DNA of 64,000 nucleotides from Planococcus sp. MER TA 32b (lineage in GTDB: Bacteria > Bacillota > Bacilli > Bacillales_A > Planococcaceae). The position numbers and the translations under genes were made by a program. The number at the start of each line of letters is the position of its first letter. Position 1 is the first letter of the stretch. Under the pieces are notes generated by a model that did no database searches, was not told where the DNA came from, and saw only the letters and a list, made by a program, of their open reading frames with translations. Positions 33,784 to 42,948 of the stretch are shown here, piece after piece. The stretch spans positions 496,001-560,000 of the forward strand of contig JAMCAN010000001.1 in NCBI GenBank assembly GCA_023715185.1. The letters are read 5' to 3'.

Positions 33784-34659
33784 TTATGAGCTGATGAAGT
33801 CGCCGCCGTTTACATGGATGGTTTCACCTGTTACATAGGTAGAATCTTTAGAGGCAAGGTAGACATACGCCGGTGCCAATTCAGCAGGCTGGCCGCGGCG
33901 CTCCATAGGTGTATCGCCCCCGTGCTCGCCGACTTTTTCGGCGTCGAATGTAGCCGGGATCAGCGGTGTCCATATTGGTCCCGGTGCAACCGAATTGACC
34001 CGGATGCCATCATCGATAAGATTGGCTGACAAGGATCTTGTAAACGCTGTTATAGCGCCCTTGGTCGCTGAATAATCGATTAACGTCGGAGATCCGCGGT
34101 AAGCGGTCACCGATGAAGTGTTGATGATTGAATCTCCCTTTTGCATGTGCGGAATTGCCGCTTGTGTCAAAAAGAACATCGAAAAGATATTCGTTTCGAA
34201 AGTTTCGCGTAACTGGTCTTCGGAAATATTCAGGAAATCATCCTGCGGAAATTGTTTCCCGGCATTATTCACGAGCACATTCAATTGGCCGAATTCTCCG
34301 ATGACATCAACGATCAGCTGGTTGCAGTTTTCAACTTTGCTGATATCTGTCGCAAACTTGATGCATTTAACATCATAGGACTCGACAGCTTTTACAGTTT
34401 CTTCCGCGTCGTCGTTTTCATCGAGATAAGCGATCGCGACGTTCGCACCTTCTTTTGCGAACGCCACAGCTACTGCCCGGCCGATGCCGCTGTCACCGCC
34501 CGTGATCAGAGCAGTCTTGCCTCTCAATTTATCGGCGCCTTTATAATCTTTATCGTCATAGATGGGCTCAGGGTCCATCTGTTTTTCAACTCCCGGCTGC
34601 TGTCCCTGCTCCTGTGGATCGATTGCTTCATCGATTTTTTCATATTTATCCTTAGCCAT
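33784..34659 (-). CDS. general-stress short-chain dehydrogenase, YdaD/YhxD-like
   Basis: A 291-residue SDR with a 40-residue hydrophilic N-terminal extension (KIDEAIDPQEQGQQPGVE, then MDPEPIYDDKDYKGADKL) seen in YdaD/YhxD. The Rossmann motif is ITGGDSGIGRAVAV; the catalytic set is Ser (INTSSVTAY), Tyr and Lys (YSATKGA). Both B. subtilis homologues belong to the sigma-B regulon; here a GTTTAG-N13-GGGAAT promoter lies upstream. Substrate unknown. GGAGGAGAC precedes the ATG. Confidence 0.92.
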   Translation of the reverse strand: MAKDKYEKIDEAIDPQEQGQQPGVEKQMDPEPIYDDKDYKGADKLRGKTALITGGDSGIGRAVAVAFAKEGANVAIAYLDENDDAEETVKAVESYDVKCIKFATDISKVENCNQLIVDVIGEFGQLNVLVNNAGKQFPQDDFLNISEDQLRETFETNIFSMFFLTQAAIPHMQKGDSIINTSSVTAYRGSPTLIDYSATKGAITAFTRSLSANLIDDGIRVNSVAPGPIWTPLIPATFDAEKVGEHGGDTPMERRGQPAELAPAYVYLASKDSTYVTGETIHVNGGDFISS

Positions 34660-34696
34660 TTTGTCTCCTCCTAAAAGTTGATTCCATGACTTTCCT

Positions 34697-34721
34697 ATTC
34701 CCGCTGCTCATTCAGCTAAAC
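34697..34721 (-). promoter_or_regulatory. candidate sigma-B promoter of the stress SDR
   Basis: On the minus strand GTTTAG, 13 nt, GGGAAT; this fits the sigma-B consensus closely and is about 40 bp before the start at 34659. Confidence 0.6.
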
Positions 34722-34724
34722 GCT

Positions 34725-37319
34725 TTAACGCTGTTCAGTTTTAGGCGTTTTTCTTCTGAAGAGCCAAAAAATCGCAAAGAAGAGCGAAATGACGCTCAGT
34801 ATCAATGAAGGGACGAAAAACGGAGGGCGATAAGTAAAGACGATGTGGTTTTCACCCGCTTCAATCGGAACGCCGACAAAAGCGTAATTGGCTTTCAGTA
34901 CATCAGTGTCGACACCGTTTACCGTTGCACTCCATCCTCTTTCATAAGGGATGACAGCAGACAGGTAATCGTCACCAGCCGTGTTGTCATACAGAATTTC
35001 AACACGGCTGCCGTCTATTTCGAGCTTCTTCAGCCCCGCAGCCTCATCTGCTTCTCTTTCCAGAGTGTCGTAATCTTCTTCGAATAATTGGATTTCCGTC
35101 AAAAAGTATCGCCCTTCCGGTACGCGGATCTCTGCACGCTCCTGATAAGGCACCCGGATTGTCAGATCATCCACGTAGGTTTTGTATACCGATTGATTTG
35201 ATTTTCGGGAAGTGACATAATCGTTGACTGTCAGATTGAAACCTTCATCTTCAGCGGTGTTCACCAAATTGAATGACACATAGAGGTCACCCTGGCTTGC
35301 AGCGGGATTTTCCCAAACGAGATCGATGCCGCCAGTTTCACCTGTAACCTCCAAAATTCCATCGTCATAGCGTGCCTCTTTCTCTTCGATGGTGAATTTT
35401 GATGTTATATCGCCTGTTACTTGGATAGGACTGCCTTCTTCTTCCGTATTCAGGACAATGCCGTTAAGCATAGCGTGTTCGCGGACCAAAGGCGGATGCA
35501 TTGACAGTTTATCTTCTGAATAGAATTCGGTTGCGCCCCGGGCAAAGGGCAGGACATTTTCGTTTTCGTATACCTTATAATTTTCTGATTCAAGAATTTC
35601 ATTGAATCCGTATGGAATGTTACGGTCATCAGCTGGACGGATGATGTATTTCCCGCGCGCCATGCTGAAGAGGTTCGCGCGATTGCCGAGTGTCGCATAG
35701 CGGCTGACACTCTCGCGGCCCATATCGATTTCCATATCATACAGATAAAAATACAGCAGGTTTTTATTCAAAATGCTGGAATACGCACTCAGCCCCTGGA
35801 AATCCTGGACAATCGGTGTGTTATTGCGAACGCCCTGCATCCATTCGATGCGATACATTTCGTCATTGTCGCGGCTATGGATCTGTTCGAGCAGGCCGCG
35901 GACTTCAGGATCGTCATAATCTTTGCCTGTAATCAGTTCTTTGCTGACTTGATCGACGTTGCCCATCTCCAGTATTTTGTCCGACTGATAGAAATTCGCG
36001 AAGACGATCAGCCACGCCAATAAAACAGGTCCAACAAAAATCATCGTCCCGGATTTATTGAAACGGAACGCTGCCCAGACAGCGGCAATTGTCAGAAGCA
36101 GACCGCCAAGAACAAGTCCCGTTTCCATCCAGTCGAATTCCAAAGCAGGATCCAGCAGCGCATAAATGATATAGATGAAACCCGTGAACCCTGCTGCAAC
36201 AAAGAAATTGCGGCGTGAAATTTTTGTCAGCATCCCGAGTCCGCTGGCAATCGCTCCGCCGGCTGCGAAGGAAATAAAATATTCCCAGCGGTACTGCGGG
36301 GCGGAAAATCCGTTGAATACGCTGCTTACAAGCGGGCTTAAATGCATCACTATCCCCGCAATCCCCAGCAGCGCAAACAGGCGGAATGTTTTATTGCCGT
36401 AAAAACAGAACATGAATAAGAACAGCACAAAAAGCGCAGGCAAAATAATATAGCGGCTTGTATACAGGATGTTGTCAAAAGGGTCGAAAATCGGAATTTC
36501 CTGTTGGAAAGGCGGGCGGTGATTATTCAAATACGCATACACCGCAGGAATGAATGCTGCTGCGCCTATGCCGAACCCGATGATGCCAGTACCCATGAAT
36601 GCCAGCAATTTTTTCTTTTTGTCCGTCTCAGCGGAAGTCAGTGGGATGAACAGGCGGAAAAGGATATAGATGGCGGCCAGCAGAAAATTGATGTAGGCAA
36701 AATAGAAATTATCAAAGAACGATATGGAAACCGCCAACAGAAACCAGCCCGGTTTCTGTTCCCTGAATATTTTCTCGATCCCCAATATAAGAAGGGGAAG
36801 CCACAAGAATGCATCAGCGAAAAATTCCCAGTATACGGTGTGCCGGATAAACATTCCTGATATCCCGTAAACGGAAGCGCCGATCAATGCCGGCCAATAC
36901 GGAATTTTCATGTACATGAAAACGCGGGATGTGATGAAAAGCACAAAAGCCATTCGGATTACACTGATGAAAACCGCCGCGTTTGCCCAGAACAACACGT
37001 CGGGTTCCCGGATAATGCCGGCAACGTCCAGCAGCCGGATAATCGGAACGGTTATCAGAAAGACAATGGACGTGGAAAAATAATACGCCAGTTCACTGAA
37101 TGTGCCTGCGCCTAATCCGAAATCAAAGGAATAGAAAAATTCCCCGTGTGTATACTGTTCATATAGAAGGTGTTTGAATGGCATCATCTGTGACAGGCCG
37201 TCATTGATGCCAGCCATATACTGTCCCTGTGTCCATTGATAAAGAAAGACACCGTGGGACAGGACAGCAAGCACAAAACTGATTGCCAGCAGCGACCAGT
37301 ATGGATATTTTTTTAACAT
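34725..37319 (-). CDS. yfhO: YfhO-type GT-C glycosyltransferase-like membrane protein
   Basis: An 864-residue protein with a dozen or more TM helices in the first 500 residues, a large extracellular domain (about 500-830) and a last TM helix near the C-terminus, followed by RRKTPKTEQR. This is the YfhO architecture. In B. subtilis YfhO moves GlcNAc from undecaprenyl phosphate to lipoteichoic acid on the outer face, with CsbB making the lipid-linked sugar. Here it is third in an operon with csbB and a GtrA-type gene. The Shine-Dalgarno (GGTGA) is weak. Confidence 0.92.
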   Translation of the reverse strand: MLKKYPYWSLLAISFVLAVLSHGVFLYQWTQGQYMAGINDGLSQMMPFKHLLYEQYTHGEFFYSFDFGLGAGTFSELAYYFSTSIVFLITVPIIRLLDVAGIIREPDVLFWANAAVFISVIRMAFVLFITSRVFMYMKIPYWPALIGASVYGISGMFIRHTVYWEFFADAFLWLPLLILGIEKIFREQKPGWFLLAVSISFFDNFYFAYINFLLAAIYILFRLFIPLTSAETDKKKKLLAFMGTGIIGFGIGAAAFIPAVYAYLNNHRPPFQQEIPIFDPFDNILYTSRYIILPALFVLFLFMFCFYGNKTFRLFALLGIAGIVMHLSPLVSSVFNGFSAPQYRWEYFISFAAGGAIASGLGMLTKISRRNFFVAAGFTGFIYIIYALLDPALEFDWMETGLVLGGLLLTIAAVWAAFRFNKSGTMIFVGPVLLAWLIVFANFYQSDKILEMGNVDQVSKELITGKDYDDPEVRGLLEQIHSRDNDEMYRIEWMQGVRNNTPIVQDFQGLSAYSSILNKNLLYFYLYDMEIDMGRESVSRYATLGNRANLFSMARGKYIIRPADDRNIPYGFNEILESENYKVYENENVLPFARGATEFYSEDKLSMHPPLVREHAMLNGIVLNTEEEGSPIQVTGDITSKFTIEEKEARYDDGILEVTGETGGIDLVWENPAASQGDLYVSFNLVNTAEDEGFNLTVNDYVTSRKSNQSVYKTYVDDLTIRVPYQERAEIRVPEGRYFLTEIQLFEEDYDTLEREADEAAGLKKLEIDGSRVEILYDNTAGDDYLSAVIPYERGWSATVNGVDTDVLKANYAFVGVPIEAGENHIVFTYRPPFFVPSLILSVISLFFAIFWLFRRKTPKTEQR

Positions 37320-37337
37320 GGATTCACCGACTTTAAT

Positions 37338-37733
37338 TTATTTCTGCCGTACAGGATCTTTCATGATTTTACTGGAAACGATAAAAGTGATGGGCACTGT
37401 AAAAATCACAGCCGCAAAAGGAGCAATATTGCTGTTCAGCTTCAGATACTCAACAAATATGAAAATCAGAATGGTTGATACCGTCATATTGACGACTTGC
37501 GTCAAGGGAAAGAACAGGTATTTCTTCAAAGTGGGCTTCACTCTATACGTAACGTAAGTGTTCAGGAAAAAGGACACGTTCAGGCTGATCAGAAAACCGA
37601 TTATATGCGCGAGCATGTATGGCAGCGAGAAAAGGTTATGCAGAATCAGATAGATGGAATAATAACTTAAGGTGTTGATGACACCGACGAACAGGAAACG
37701 TGTAAACTCGGTATTCAGTGATTTAAGACTCAT
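37338..37733 (-). CDS. GtrA/GtcA-family polyprenyl-phosphate-sugar flippase
   Basis: A 131-residue protein with four TM helices. EFTRFLFVGVINTLSYYSIYLIL and FFLNTYVTYRVKP are typical of GtrA-like proteins, which are thought to flip undecaprenyl-phosphate-linked sugars (as GtcA does for wall teichoic acid glycosylation). The start at 37733 is inside the last codons of csbB (11-bp overlap); GGATGAG lies before it. It supplies the missing step between cytosolic CsbB and extracellular YfhO. Confidence 0.9.
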   Translation of the reverse strand: MSLKSLNTEFTRFLFVGVINTLSYYSIYLILHNLFSLPYMLAHIIGFLISLNVSFFLNTYVTYRVKPTLKKYLFFPLTQVVNMTVSTILIFIFVEYLKLNSNIAPFAAVIFTVPITFIVSSKIMKDPVRQK

Positions 37734-38661
37734 GATACTCATCCACATTGCTGATATCCACAAGGAAATTCGGCCGCCGTTTCGTTTCATTATAAATCCT
37801 TCCGATATACTCGCCGATGACGCCGAGGCTGATCAACTGTATTCCGCCCAGCACCAGAATGGCAGTGATGGTCGTGAAATAGCCGGGCGCGGTGATCCCT
37901 CTTTGGGAAATGCCGTATAAAGTGTAGGCGATATAAACAAGGGAAAGGAACAGGACGATAAACCCTGTGTAAAAACAAATGCGCAGGGGCTTTGTGTTGA
38001 AAGAAATAATTCCATCGATGCCGTAATTGATCAGGCTGCCGAACGACCATTTCGAACTGCCGCCTTCGCGAAGAACGTTCTCGTAGCAAATGGTCTTTTT
38101 GCTGAGTCCGATCCAGGAAAATAAACCTTTTGAAAAACGGTTATTTTCACTCAGCAGGAGCAGCGAGCCAATCGCTTTTCTGCTCAGTAAGCGGAAATCC
38201 CCTTCGCCATCCGCCAGGTCGACATCAGTAATTGAATTGATCAGTTTATAATACAGGCCGGATAAGAAAGTGCGTATTTTCGGATCGCCTGTCCGGGTCC
38301 GTTTTGCGACCACCTGATGGAAACCTTCTTCAAACCCCTGAAGCAATTCTGAAATAAGAGTAGGCGGGTGCTGCATGTCACTGTCCATTAAAATCGCGGC
38401 ATCTCCTTTGACCCTTTTCAGTCCGGCGAGTATGGCGGCTTCCTTGCCGAAGTTTCGGGTGAATGAAATATATTTCACGCTGTTATGCTGTTCGGCGAGT
38501 CTGAGTATTTCTTTCAGCGTGCTGTCTTTGCTGCCATCATTAACGAATAAAATTTCATATCTGTAAGGAACAGCTGCAAGTTCCTGAACTAATTTCTCAA
38601 AGATGGGAGAGATATTTTCTTCTTCGTTGTAGGCTGGCACTATGATAGAGATCAGCTTCAT
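37723..38661 (-). CDS. csbB: CsbB-like GT2 glycosyltransferase
   Basis: A 312-residue DPM1-like glycosyltransferase with two C-terminal TM helices. IIVPAYNEEENI, FVNDGSKD, ILMDSDMQHPP (DxD-type) and the DLADGEGDFRLLSR motif mark the GT2 domain; SLGVIGEYIGRIYNETKRRP ends the membrane part. It makes undecaprenyl-phosphate-GlcNAc (B. subtilis evidence). GGAGGAGAG precedes the ATG. A GGGTAT sigma-B-like -10 (38712-38717 complement) is present but lacks a matching -35. Confidence 0.92.
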   Translation of the reverse strand: MKLISIIVPAYNEEENISPIFEKLVQELAAVPYRYEILFVNDGSKDSTLKEILRLAEQHNSVKYISFTRNFGKEAAILAGLKRVKGDAAILMDSDMQHPPTLISELLQGFEEGFHQVVAKRTRTGDPKIRTFLSGLYYKLINSITDVDLADGEGDFRLLSRKAIGSLLLLSENNRFSKGLFSWIGLSKKTICYENVLREGGSSKWSFGSLINYGIDGIISFNTKPLRICFYTGFIVLFLSLVYIAYTLYGISQRGITAPGYFTTITAILVLGGIQLISLGVIGEYIGRIYNETKRRPNFLVDISNVDEYHES

Positions 38662-39027
38662 GTCCGGGCTCTCCTCCTAATTTATATATTGATAGTAGCT
38701 CCTTGCGATATATACCCGAATCAGAGTTGAAATATGTGTATATGAGCAGATGATTTTACATTTTCCCAATCTTTTGGACTATGGAATATGAAACTTTCTT
38801 AGATGTCGGACGTATTATTCTAATGAAGGCGGAAAATATGGATTCAACGCTTGTAAATTTCTGAAAATTCCGCTTAAACCGATTGACACGTAAAATGGAA
38901 GATGCTAGGTTTAAGCTTGGAAACAGTGCGCCATAATCAGGCGGCTCGACCCTTAGAATTGAAATTTTCCGCAACTATCAATAGTATTAACAATAGAATA
39001 CATAAAGATGAATGGAGAGTGTTATTA
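38662..39027. other. 366-bp divergent intergenic region between csbB and the first terD gene
   Basis: No ORF with a ribosome binding site. On the plus strand two sigma-A type matches occur before terD: TTGACA-17-TAGGTT (38883-38911) and TTGAAA-17-TAGTAT (38959-38987). The csbB promoter must also lie here. No riboswitch motif was recognised. Confidence 0.6.
38959..38987 (+). promoter_or_regulatory. candidate sigma-A promoter of the ter genes
   Basis: TTGAAA and TAGTAT are 17 nt apart and about 40 bp before the terD start at 39028. B. subtilis ter-like genes (yceC onward) are controlled by several stress sigma factors, but I see no clean sigma-W or sigma-B site here. Confidence 0.45.
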
Positions 39028-39642
39028 GTGGCTATCAATTTAGTTAAAGGTCAAAAGATCGATTTAACAAAAGGACGTTCATCTCTTTCAAGCATTATGG
39101 TCGGACTTGGATGGGATCCTGTAGAAACGAAGAAGAGCGGCGGCTTCCTGAGCTCACTTCTTGGCGGTGGAGGAGGCGGTTCAGATATCGACTGTGACGC
39201 TTCGGTCATCCTGCTTGATGAAAACGGCAAATTGAAAGGCAAAGAAAACCTGATCTATTTTGGAAACAAGCAAAGCCGTGACGGCAGTGTTGTCCATTCA
39301 GGGGATAATCTCACAGGTGAAGGTGAAGGCGATGATGAAACGATCAACATCGATCTTAAACGCATTTCACCGTCGATCCATCGTTTGGTTTTTGTGGTGA
39401 ATATCTATAACGCGAAACAGAAAAAACAGGATTTCGGCATGATTGAAAATGCCTTTATCCGCCTGGTCGATAACCAGAACAAAGAAGAACTTGTCCATTA
39501 TAATCTGACAGAGAACTACTCTGGGAAAACTTCCCTGATTCCTGGTGAATTGTACCGCCAGGGCAGCGAATGGAAATTCTCCGCAGTAGGGGAAGCAACA
39601 ACGGATTCAGATATCGGCGCAATCGCCAATAAATATGCATAA
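39028..39642 (+). CDS. terD: TerD-family protein with Gly-rich insertion, YceC-like
   Basis: A 204-residue TerD domain, a calcium-binding stress protein of the tellurium-resistance family. The opening [14 protein letters not shown] and the Ca-binding [13 protein letters not shown] are intact. Unlike its two paralogues it has an insertion of about 20 residues (33-52) ending in LLGGGGGGS, and SDIDCDAS replaces DFDLDAS. The start is GTG 39028 with GGAGAG upstream. The second terD starts 13 bp later. Confidence 0.93.
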   Translation: MAINLVKGQKIDLTKGRSSLSSIMVGLGWDPVETKKSGGFLSSLLGGGGGGSDIDCDASVILLDENGKLKGKENLIYFGNKQSRDGSVVHSGDNLTGEGEGDDETINIDLKRISPSIHRLVFVVNIYNAKQKKQDFGMIENAFIRLVDNQNKEELVHYNLTENYSGKTSLIPGELYRQGSEWKFSAVGEATTDSDIGAIANKYA

Positions 39643-39655
39643 GGAGTGATTTTGG

Positions 39656-40234
39656 ATGGCAATTAATCTATCAAAAGGGCAAAAAGTGGATTTGACCAAA
39701 AGTAATCCGGGCTTGTCGAAAGTAGTCGTTGGCCTGGGCTGGGATACCAATAAGTATGATGGCGGCAAAGATTTTGACCTCGACTCTTCAGTTTTCCTTT
39801 TGAATGCTGAAGGCAAAGCTTCATCAGAAGCTGATTTTGTTTTCTACAATAATACAATAGGTGCCGGCGGTGCTGTTGAACATACCGGCGATAACCGTAC
39901 AGGTGAAGGTGAAGGGGACGACGAGCAAGTGAAAGTCAATCTTTCATCCATTCCTTCATCTATTGAAAAAGTCACTTTTGCCATCACTATCCATGACGGG
40001 GAAGCGAGAGCCCAGAATTTTGGGCAGGTAAGCAATTCGTATGTGCGTATCGTCAATGAAGATACAAATGAAGAATTGATCCGCTACGATTTAGGAGAAG
40101 ATTTCTCCATCGAAACTGCTATCGTCGTAGGTGAACTATATCGTCACGGTGGAGAGTGGAAGTTCAATGCAATCGGAAGCGGCTATCAAGGCGGTCTTGG
40201 TTCGCTTGTTAAGGACTTTGGACTCGACAGCTGA
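39656..40234 (+). CDS. terD: TerD-family protein, YceD-like
   Basis: A standard 192-residue TerD. Ca-binding residues lie in [12 protein letters not shown] and [28 protein letters not shown] and [23 protein letters not shown] are near-universal in the family. It is close in sequence to the third terD at 47867, more than to its neighbour at 39028. Linked stress proteins of this type are thought to form membrane-associated metal-sensing complexes with TerC; no terC is in the window. Confidence 0.95.
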   Translation: MAINLSKGQKVDLTKSNPGLSKVVVGLGWDTNKYDGGKDFDLDSSVFLLNAEGKASSEADFVFYNNTIGAGGAVEHTGDNRTGEGEGDDEQVKVNLSSIPSSIEKVTFAITIHDGEARAQNFGQVSNSYVRIVNEDTNEELIRYDLGEDFSIETAIVVGELYRHGGEWKFNAIGSGYQGGLGSLVKDFGLDS

Positions 40235-40246
40235 TCTGGCAAGTTG

Positions 40247-40279
40247 AAAAAGCAAGGGGCTGGGCTCCTTGCTTTTTTT
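40247..40279 (+). terminator. terminator of the terD pair
   Basis: AAAAGCAAGG pairs with CCTTGCTTTT around a GC-rich loop, followed by TTT. It separates the terD pair from the biosynthetic module. Confidence 0.85.
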
Positions 40280-40360
40280 CTCAATTCTGATGGAAATGAG
40301 TAAATGACTATTAAGTAAGAACTTTTTTTTCTGAGGGGTCTTGAAAAGCAGGGATGTGGT

Positions 40361-40480
40361 GTCCAGACTCCAGCGCCCAGATTCTCGGGATCATAAGCCA
40401 CTCTAGCTTAGCGGCTGAAAACACGCCGCTTCGCCAGACGTCTTATGCCTTTCGAACCTAAACGGGCGCTTACGCTTTTC
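40361..40480. repeat. structured intergenic repeat (locus B)
   Basis: One copy of the roughly 120-bp unit: GTCCAGACTCC at 40361, CATAAG, inner stem GCGGC-TGAAAACAC-GCCGC, CTTATG, and the end CGCTTTTC at 40473-40480. The loop TGAAAACAC is shared with the third copy of locus A. It lies between the terD terminator and the lyase gene. Confidence 0.8.
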
Positions 40481-40507
40481 TTTATAATTGTGCCGGGAGG
40501 ATTTCAT

Positions 40508-41653
40508 ATGAGACATTTCAACGCATTGGATGGTTCTGAATTACAAACGTTTTTTAAATACCCCCCGGCAGAATTTAATCGAGATACGGATCGGGAAAAA
40601 CTTGGACTGGCGTTGGGGGCAGCGCTCTATACACCGGGTTCAAGACCTGATTTCGCAGCTAAGATTATAGCCGGAAGTTATCGGCGGGACACATTTTCCG
40701 GATTGGCGACATTGATGATCTGTCTGGAAGACGCAGTAGCTGACACCGAACTGGAATCAGCGGAAGCGAATGTTGTTTCACAACTGAAAGAGCTTGAGCA
40801 AGCTTCTGCATCACATATTGCAGAAAGCCCCTTATTATTTTTGCGTATCCGCAATTCCGATCAATTGGATAAATTGACAAAACTGGCGGGCAGTTCGCTC
40901 GGCATGCTGACCGGCATCGTGCTGCCCAAAGTGCAGGCCGCGGATCTTGAACCTTTTTTCCGGGCTCTTGACCGCGCAAGCGAAAGTGCCGGCAGAAAAT
41001 TGTATGCTCTGCCTCTTCTTGAAACGGAAGAAGTACTGTTCGCTGAAACTCGGGAACAGGCATTAATGGGTATTTACAGCAAATTACGGCATGAAAAAGA
41101 CCGGATCTTGACGATCAGGGTCGGCGCCACTGACTTCTCGAGCCTTTATGGACTACGGCGTCCAGTGGAACGAACGATTTATGATGTTCACCTGATCAGG
41201 GACTGCCTGATTTCAATATTGAATAAATTCACAAAAGCAGAGGACGGTTTTATAGTCTCAGGACCTGTTTATGAATATTTCACGGCCGAAACTGATGCAT
41301 GGCTTTCTTCAAAACCGGAGAAAATTCTCTGGGAAGAAGTGCAGCTGGATGTCCTGAACGGATTCAAAGGGAAAACGTGCATTCATCCTTCTCAGATCGC
41401 GATCGTGAACACAGGACACATCATTTCCCACGAGACTTATGAAGACGCGATGCTCATTTTAGCGAAAAGTGATACATTCAATGGAATCCTGCAAAGTCCG
41501 CAGCGCAATAAAATGAATGAAGTAAAACCGCACCTGAGCTGGGCGAAGAAAGTAGCTGCTCAAGCGGAAATATATGGGGTGCTGAATGAATACTACAAAC
41601 CAATCGACGTCCTCAATCATCTGCGGGCAAAACAACTTGCAAACCAGGTATAA
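40508..41653 (+). CDS. CitE-like C-C bond lyase of the Ter biosynthetic module
   Basis: A 381-residue TIM-barrel protein of the HpcH/HpaI-citrate lyase beta type, matching the family named C-C_Bond_Lyase in the Ter system. TLMICLEDAVADTELESAE contains the acidic metal residues, LLFLRIRN the barrel arginine strand, and GKTCIHPSQIAIVN the CitE-type C-terminal motif. The enzyme is predicted to cut or form a C-C bond in an unknown metabolite. GGGAGG lies before ATG 40508. First of the six-gene module; it overlaps or abuts the PRTase gene. Confidence 0.88.
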   Translation: MRHFNALDGSELQTFFKYPPAEFNRDTDREKLGLALGAALYTPGSRPDFAAKIIAGSYRRDTFSGLATLMICLEDAVADTELESAEANVVSQLKELEQASASHIAESPLLFLRIRNSDQLDKLTKLAGSSLGMLTGIVLPKVQAADLEPFFRALDRASESAGRKLYALPLLETEEVLFAETREQALMGIYSKLRHEKDRILTIRVGATDFSSLYGLRRPVERTIYDVHLIRDCLISILNKFTKAEDGFIVSGPVYEYFTAETDAWLSSKPEKILWEEVQLDVLNGFKGKTCIHPSQIAIVNTGHIISHETYEDAMLILAKSDTFNGILQSPQRNKMNEVKPHLSWAKKVAAQAEIYGVLNEYYKPIDVLNHLRAKQLANQV

Positions 41654-42935
41654 ATACTGGGATAAAATGGACATAGAGGTAACTGTGACAGACAGTTACG
41701 GGAATTTGCCAATGGAATCCTTATTTTCAATGGCACTTCGGGTAAACAAAAAGCGGCAATTTCTATTTGTCAGCAAATTGATTGCCAAGCATTTGGCGGT
41801 TCATCCGTCGATAGCGCTTGGAACCGGAAGTTTGCTTGCTTCATTATTGATGGAAAAATATGGATTTCGTCCGATTCCGCAAGCTAAACAAATTGTTGAA
41901 ATGATTAAGTCAGGTAAACCCTGTCTCAAAACAAGCCATGAATCGCTCACTTACCGAACGGCTTTGCCTGAGAAAACGGTTTTTATCGGAATGGCGGAGA
42001 CAGCCACCGGTCTCGGACATGCGGTTTTCCATCATTTTGATGAAGCGGCATATATCCACACGACCCGGGAAGAAATCATCGGTGAGTCTCCCGCTTTTGT
42101 ATTTGAGGAAGAGCATTCCCACGCTACTTCCCACAAGGTTTACGCGCCTGCAGGAATGCTGGAGGAAGCAGAAGCCATCGTCCTGATTGATGATGAAATT
42201 TCGACAGGCAATACGTTATTGAATTTGATCACCGCATTGGATTCCCAATTTCCAGGCAAGAATTACATATCCCTCTCCATTCTGGATTGGCGCAGCGAAA
42301 GCCAAAAACGAAAGCTTGATGACATGGCGGCAGCTCATAATTTGACCGTCGATGTCCTTGCATTGCTTACAGGCGGATTCGATTTGAAGCACAGTGAATC
42401 CCCTGACGAAACAGAAGTTCCAGAGTTGAATGGCCCAGGTGAAAAGAAGCCTGGCCGTTCAATGCAAGTTGAGGCAATGGATCTGCAATCAGCAACTGGA
42501 CAGCGTTATCTTCCTTTCACCGGACGGTTCGGATTATCAAGCAGCAGCCATTTGGAAATCGGGAAATGGGCTGAACAATTGGCGGCGACAGTGCCGGCCG
42601 CCAAAAAACCGCTGGTGATCGGAATAGGTGAAAATATGTATCTGCCTCTTCGGTTCGCTTTGGCGCTGGGTGAGGATGCTTTGGTGCAGACAACTACAAG
42701 AAGCCCGATTTTTGCTGCGGAAGAAGAGGGGTATCCCATTAAAGAAAAAGTCCGCTTTAAGTTGCCGGATGCTGAGGATGTCAATCAATTCCTTTATAAT
42801 ATAAGCAGAGTCGATGCAGACAGAATCTATTTATTAGCTGAATCGGTTGCGGACGAAGCAAGCTGGCAGCCTTTGATTTCATATCTTGAACAAAAAGCGC
42901 CTGTTGAGTGGCTTGCACTTACAGATGAAAAATAA
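41637..42935 (+). CDS. phosphoribosyltransferase with TRSP domain (Ter module)
   Basis: A protein of about 432 residues. The N-terminal PRTase domain (PRTase_2 type) includes FSMALRVNKKRQFLFVSKLIAKHL and the PRPP-binding loop VLIDDEISTGNT; the C-terminal part has TRSP-like segments, YLPFTGRFGLSSSSH and VIGIGENMYLPLRFALAL. The family is found only in Ter biosynthetic modules and is predicted to make a nucleoside-like compound. The start is uncertain: TTG 41637, ATG 41586 or ATG 41667; domain similarity in RYKYWDK suggests it lies upstream of 41667. Confidence 0.88.
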   Translation: MQTRYKYWDKMDIEVTVTDSYGNLPMESLFSMALRVNKKRQFLFVSKLIAKHLAVHPSIALGTGSLLASLLMEKYGFRPIPQAKQIVEMIKSGKPCLKTSHESLTYRTALPEKTVFIGMAETATGLGHAVFHHFDEAAYIHTTREEIIGESPAFVFEEEHSHATSHKVYAPAGMLEEAEAIVLIDDEISTGNTLLNLITALDSQFPGKNYISLSILDWRSESQKRKLDDMAAAHNLTVDVLALLTGGFDLKHSESPDETEVPELNGPGEKKPGRSMQVEAMDLQSATGQRYLPFTGRFGLSSSSHLEIGKWAEQLAATVPAAKKPLVIGIGENMYLPLRFALALGEDALVQTTTRSPIFAAEEEGYPIKEKVRFKLPDAEDVNQFLYNISRVDADRIYLLAESVADEASWQPLISYLEQKAPVEWLALTDEK

Positions 42936-42948
42936 AAGAGGTGGCCTG

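Noticed and set aside
38712-38717. Sigma-B promoter of csbB
   Set aside because: A GGGTAT box is present on the minus strand, but no GTTT-type -35 lies 12-15 nt upstream of it.
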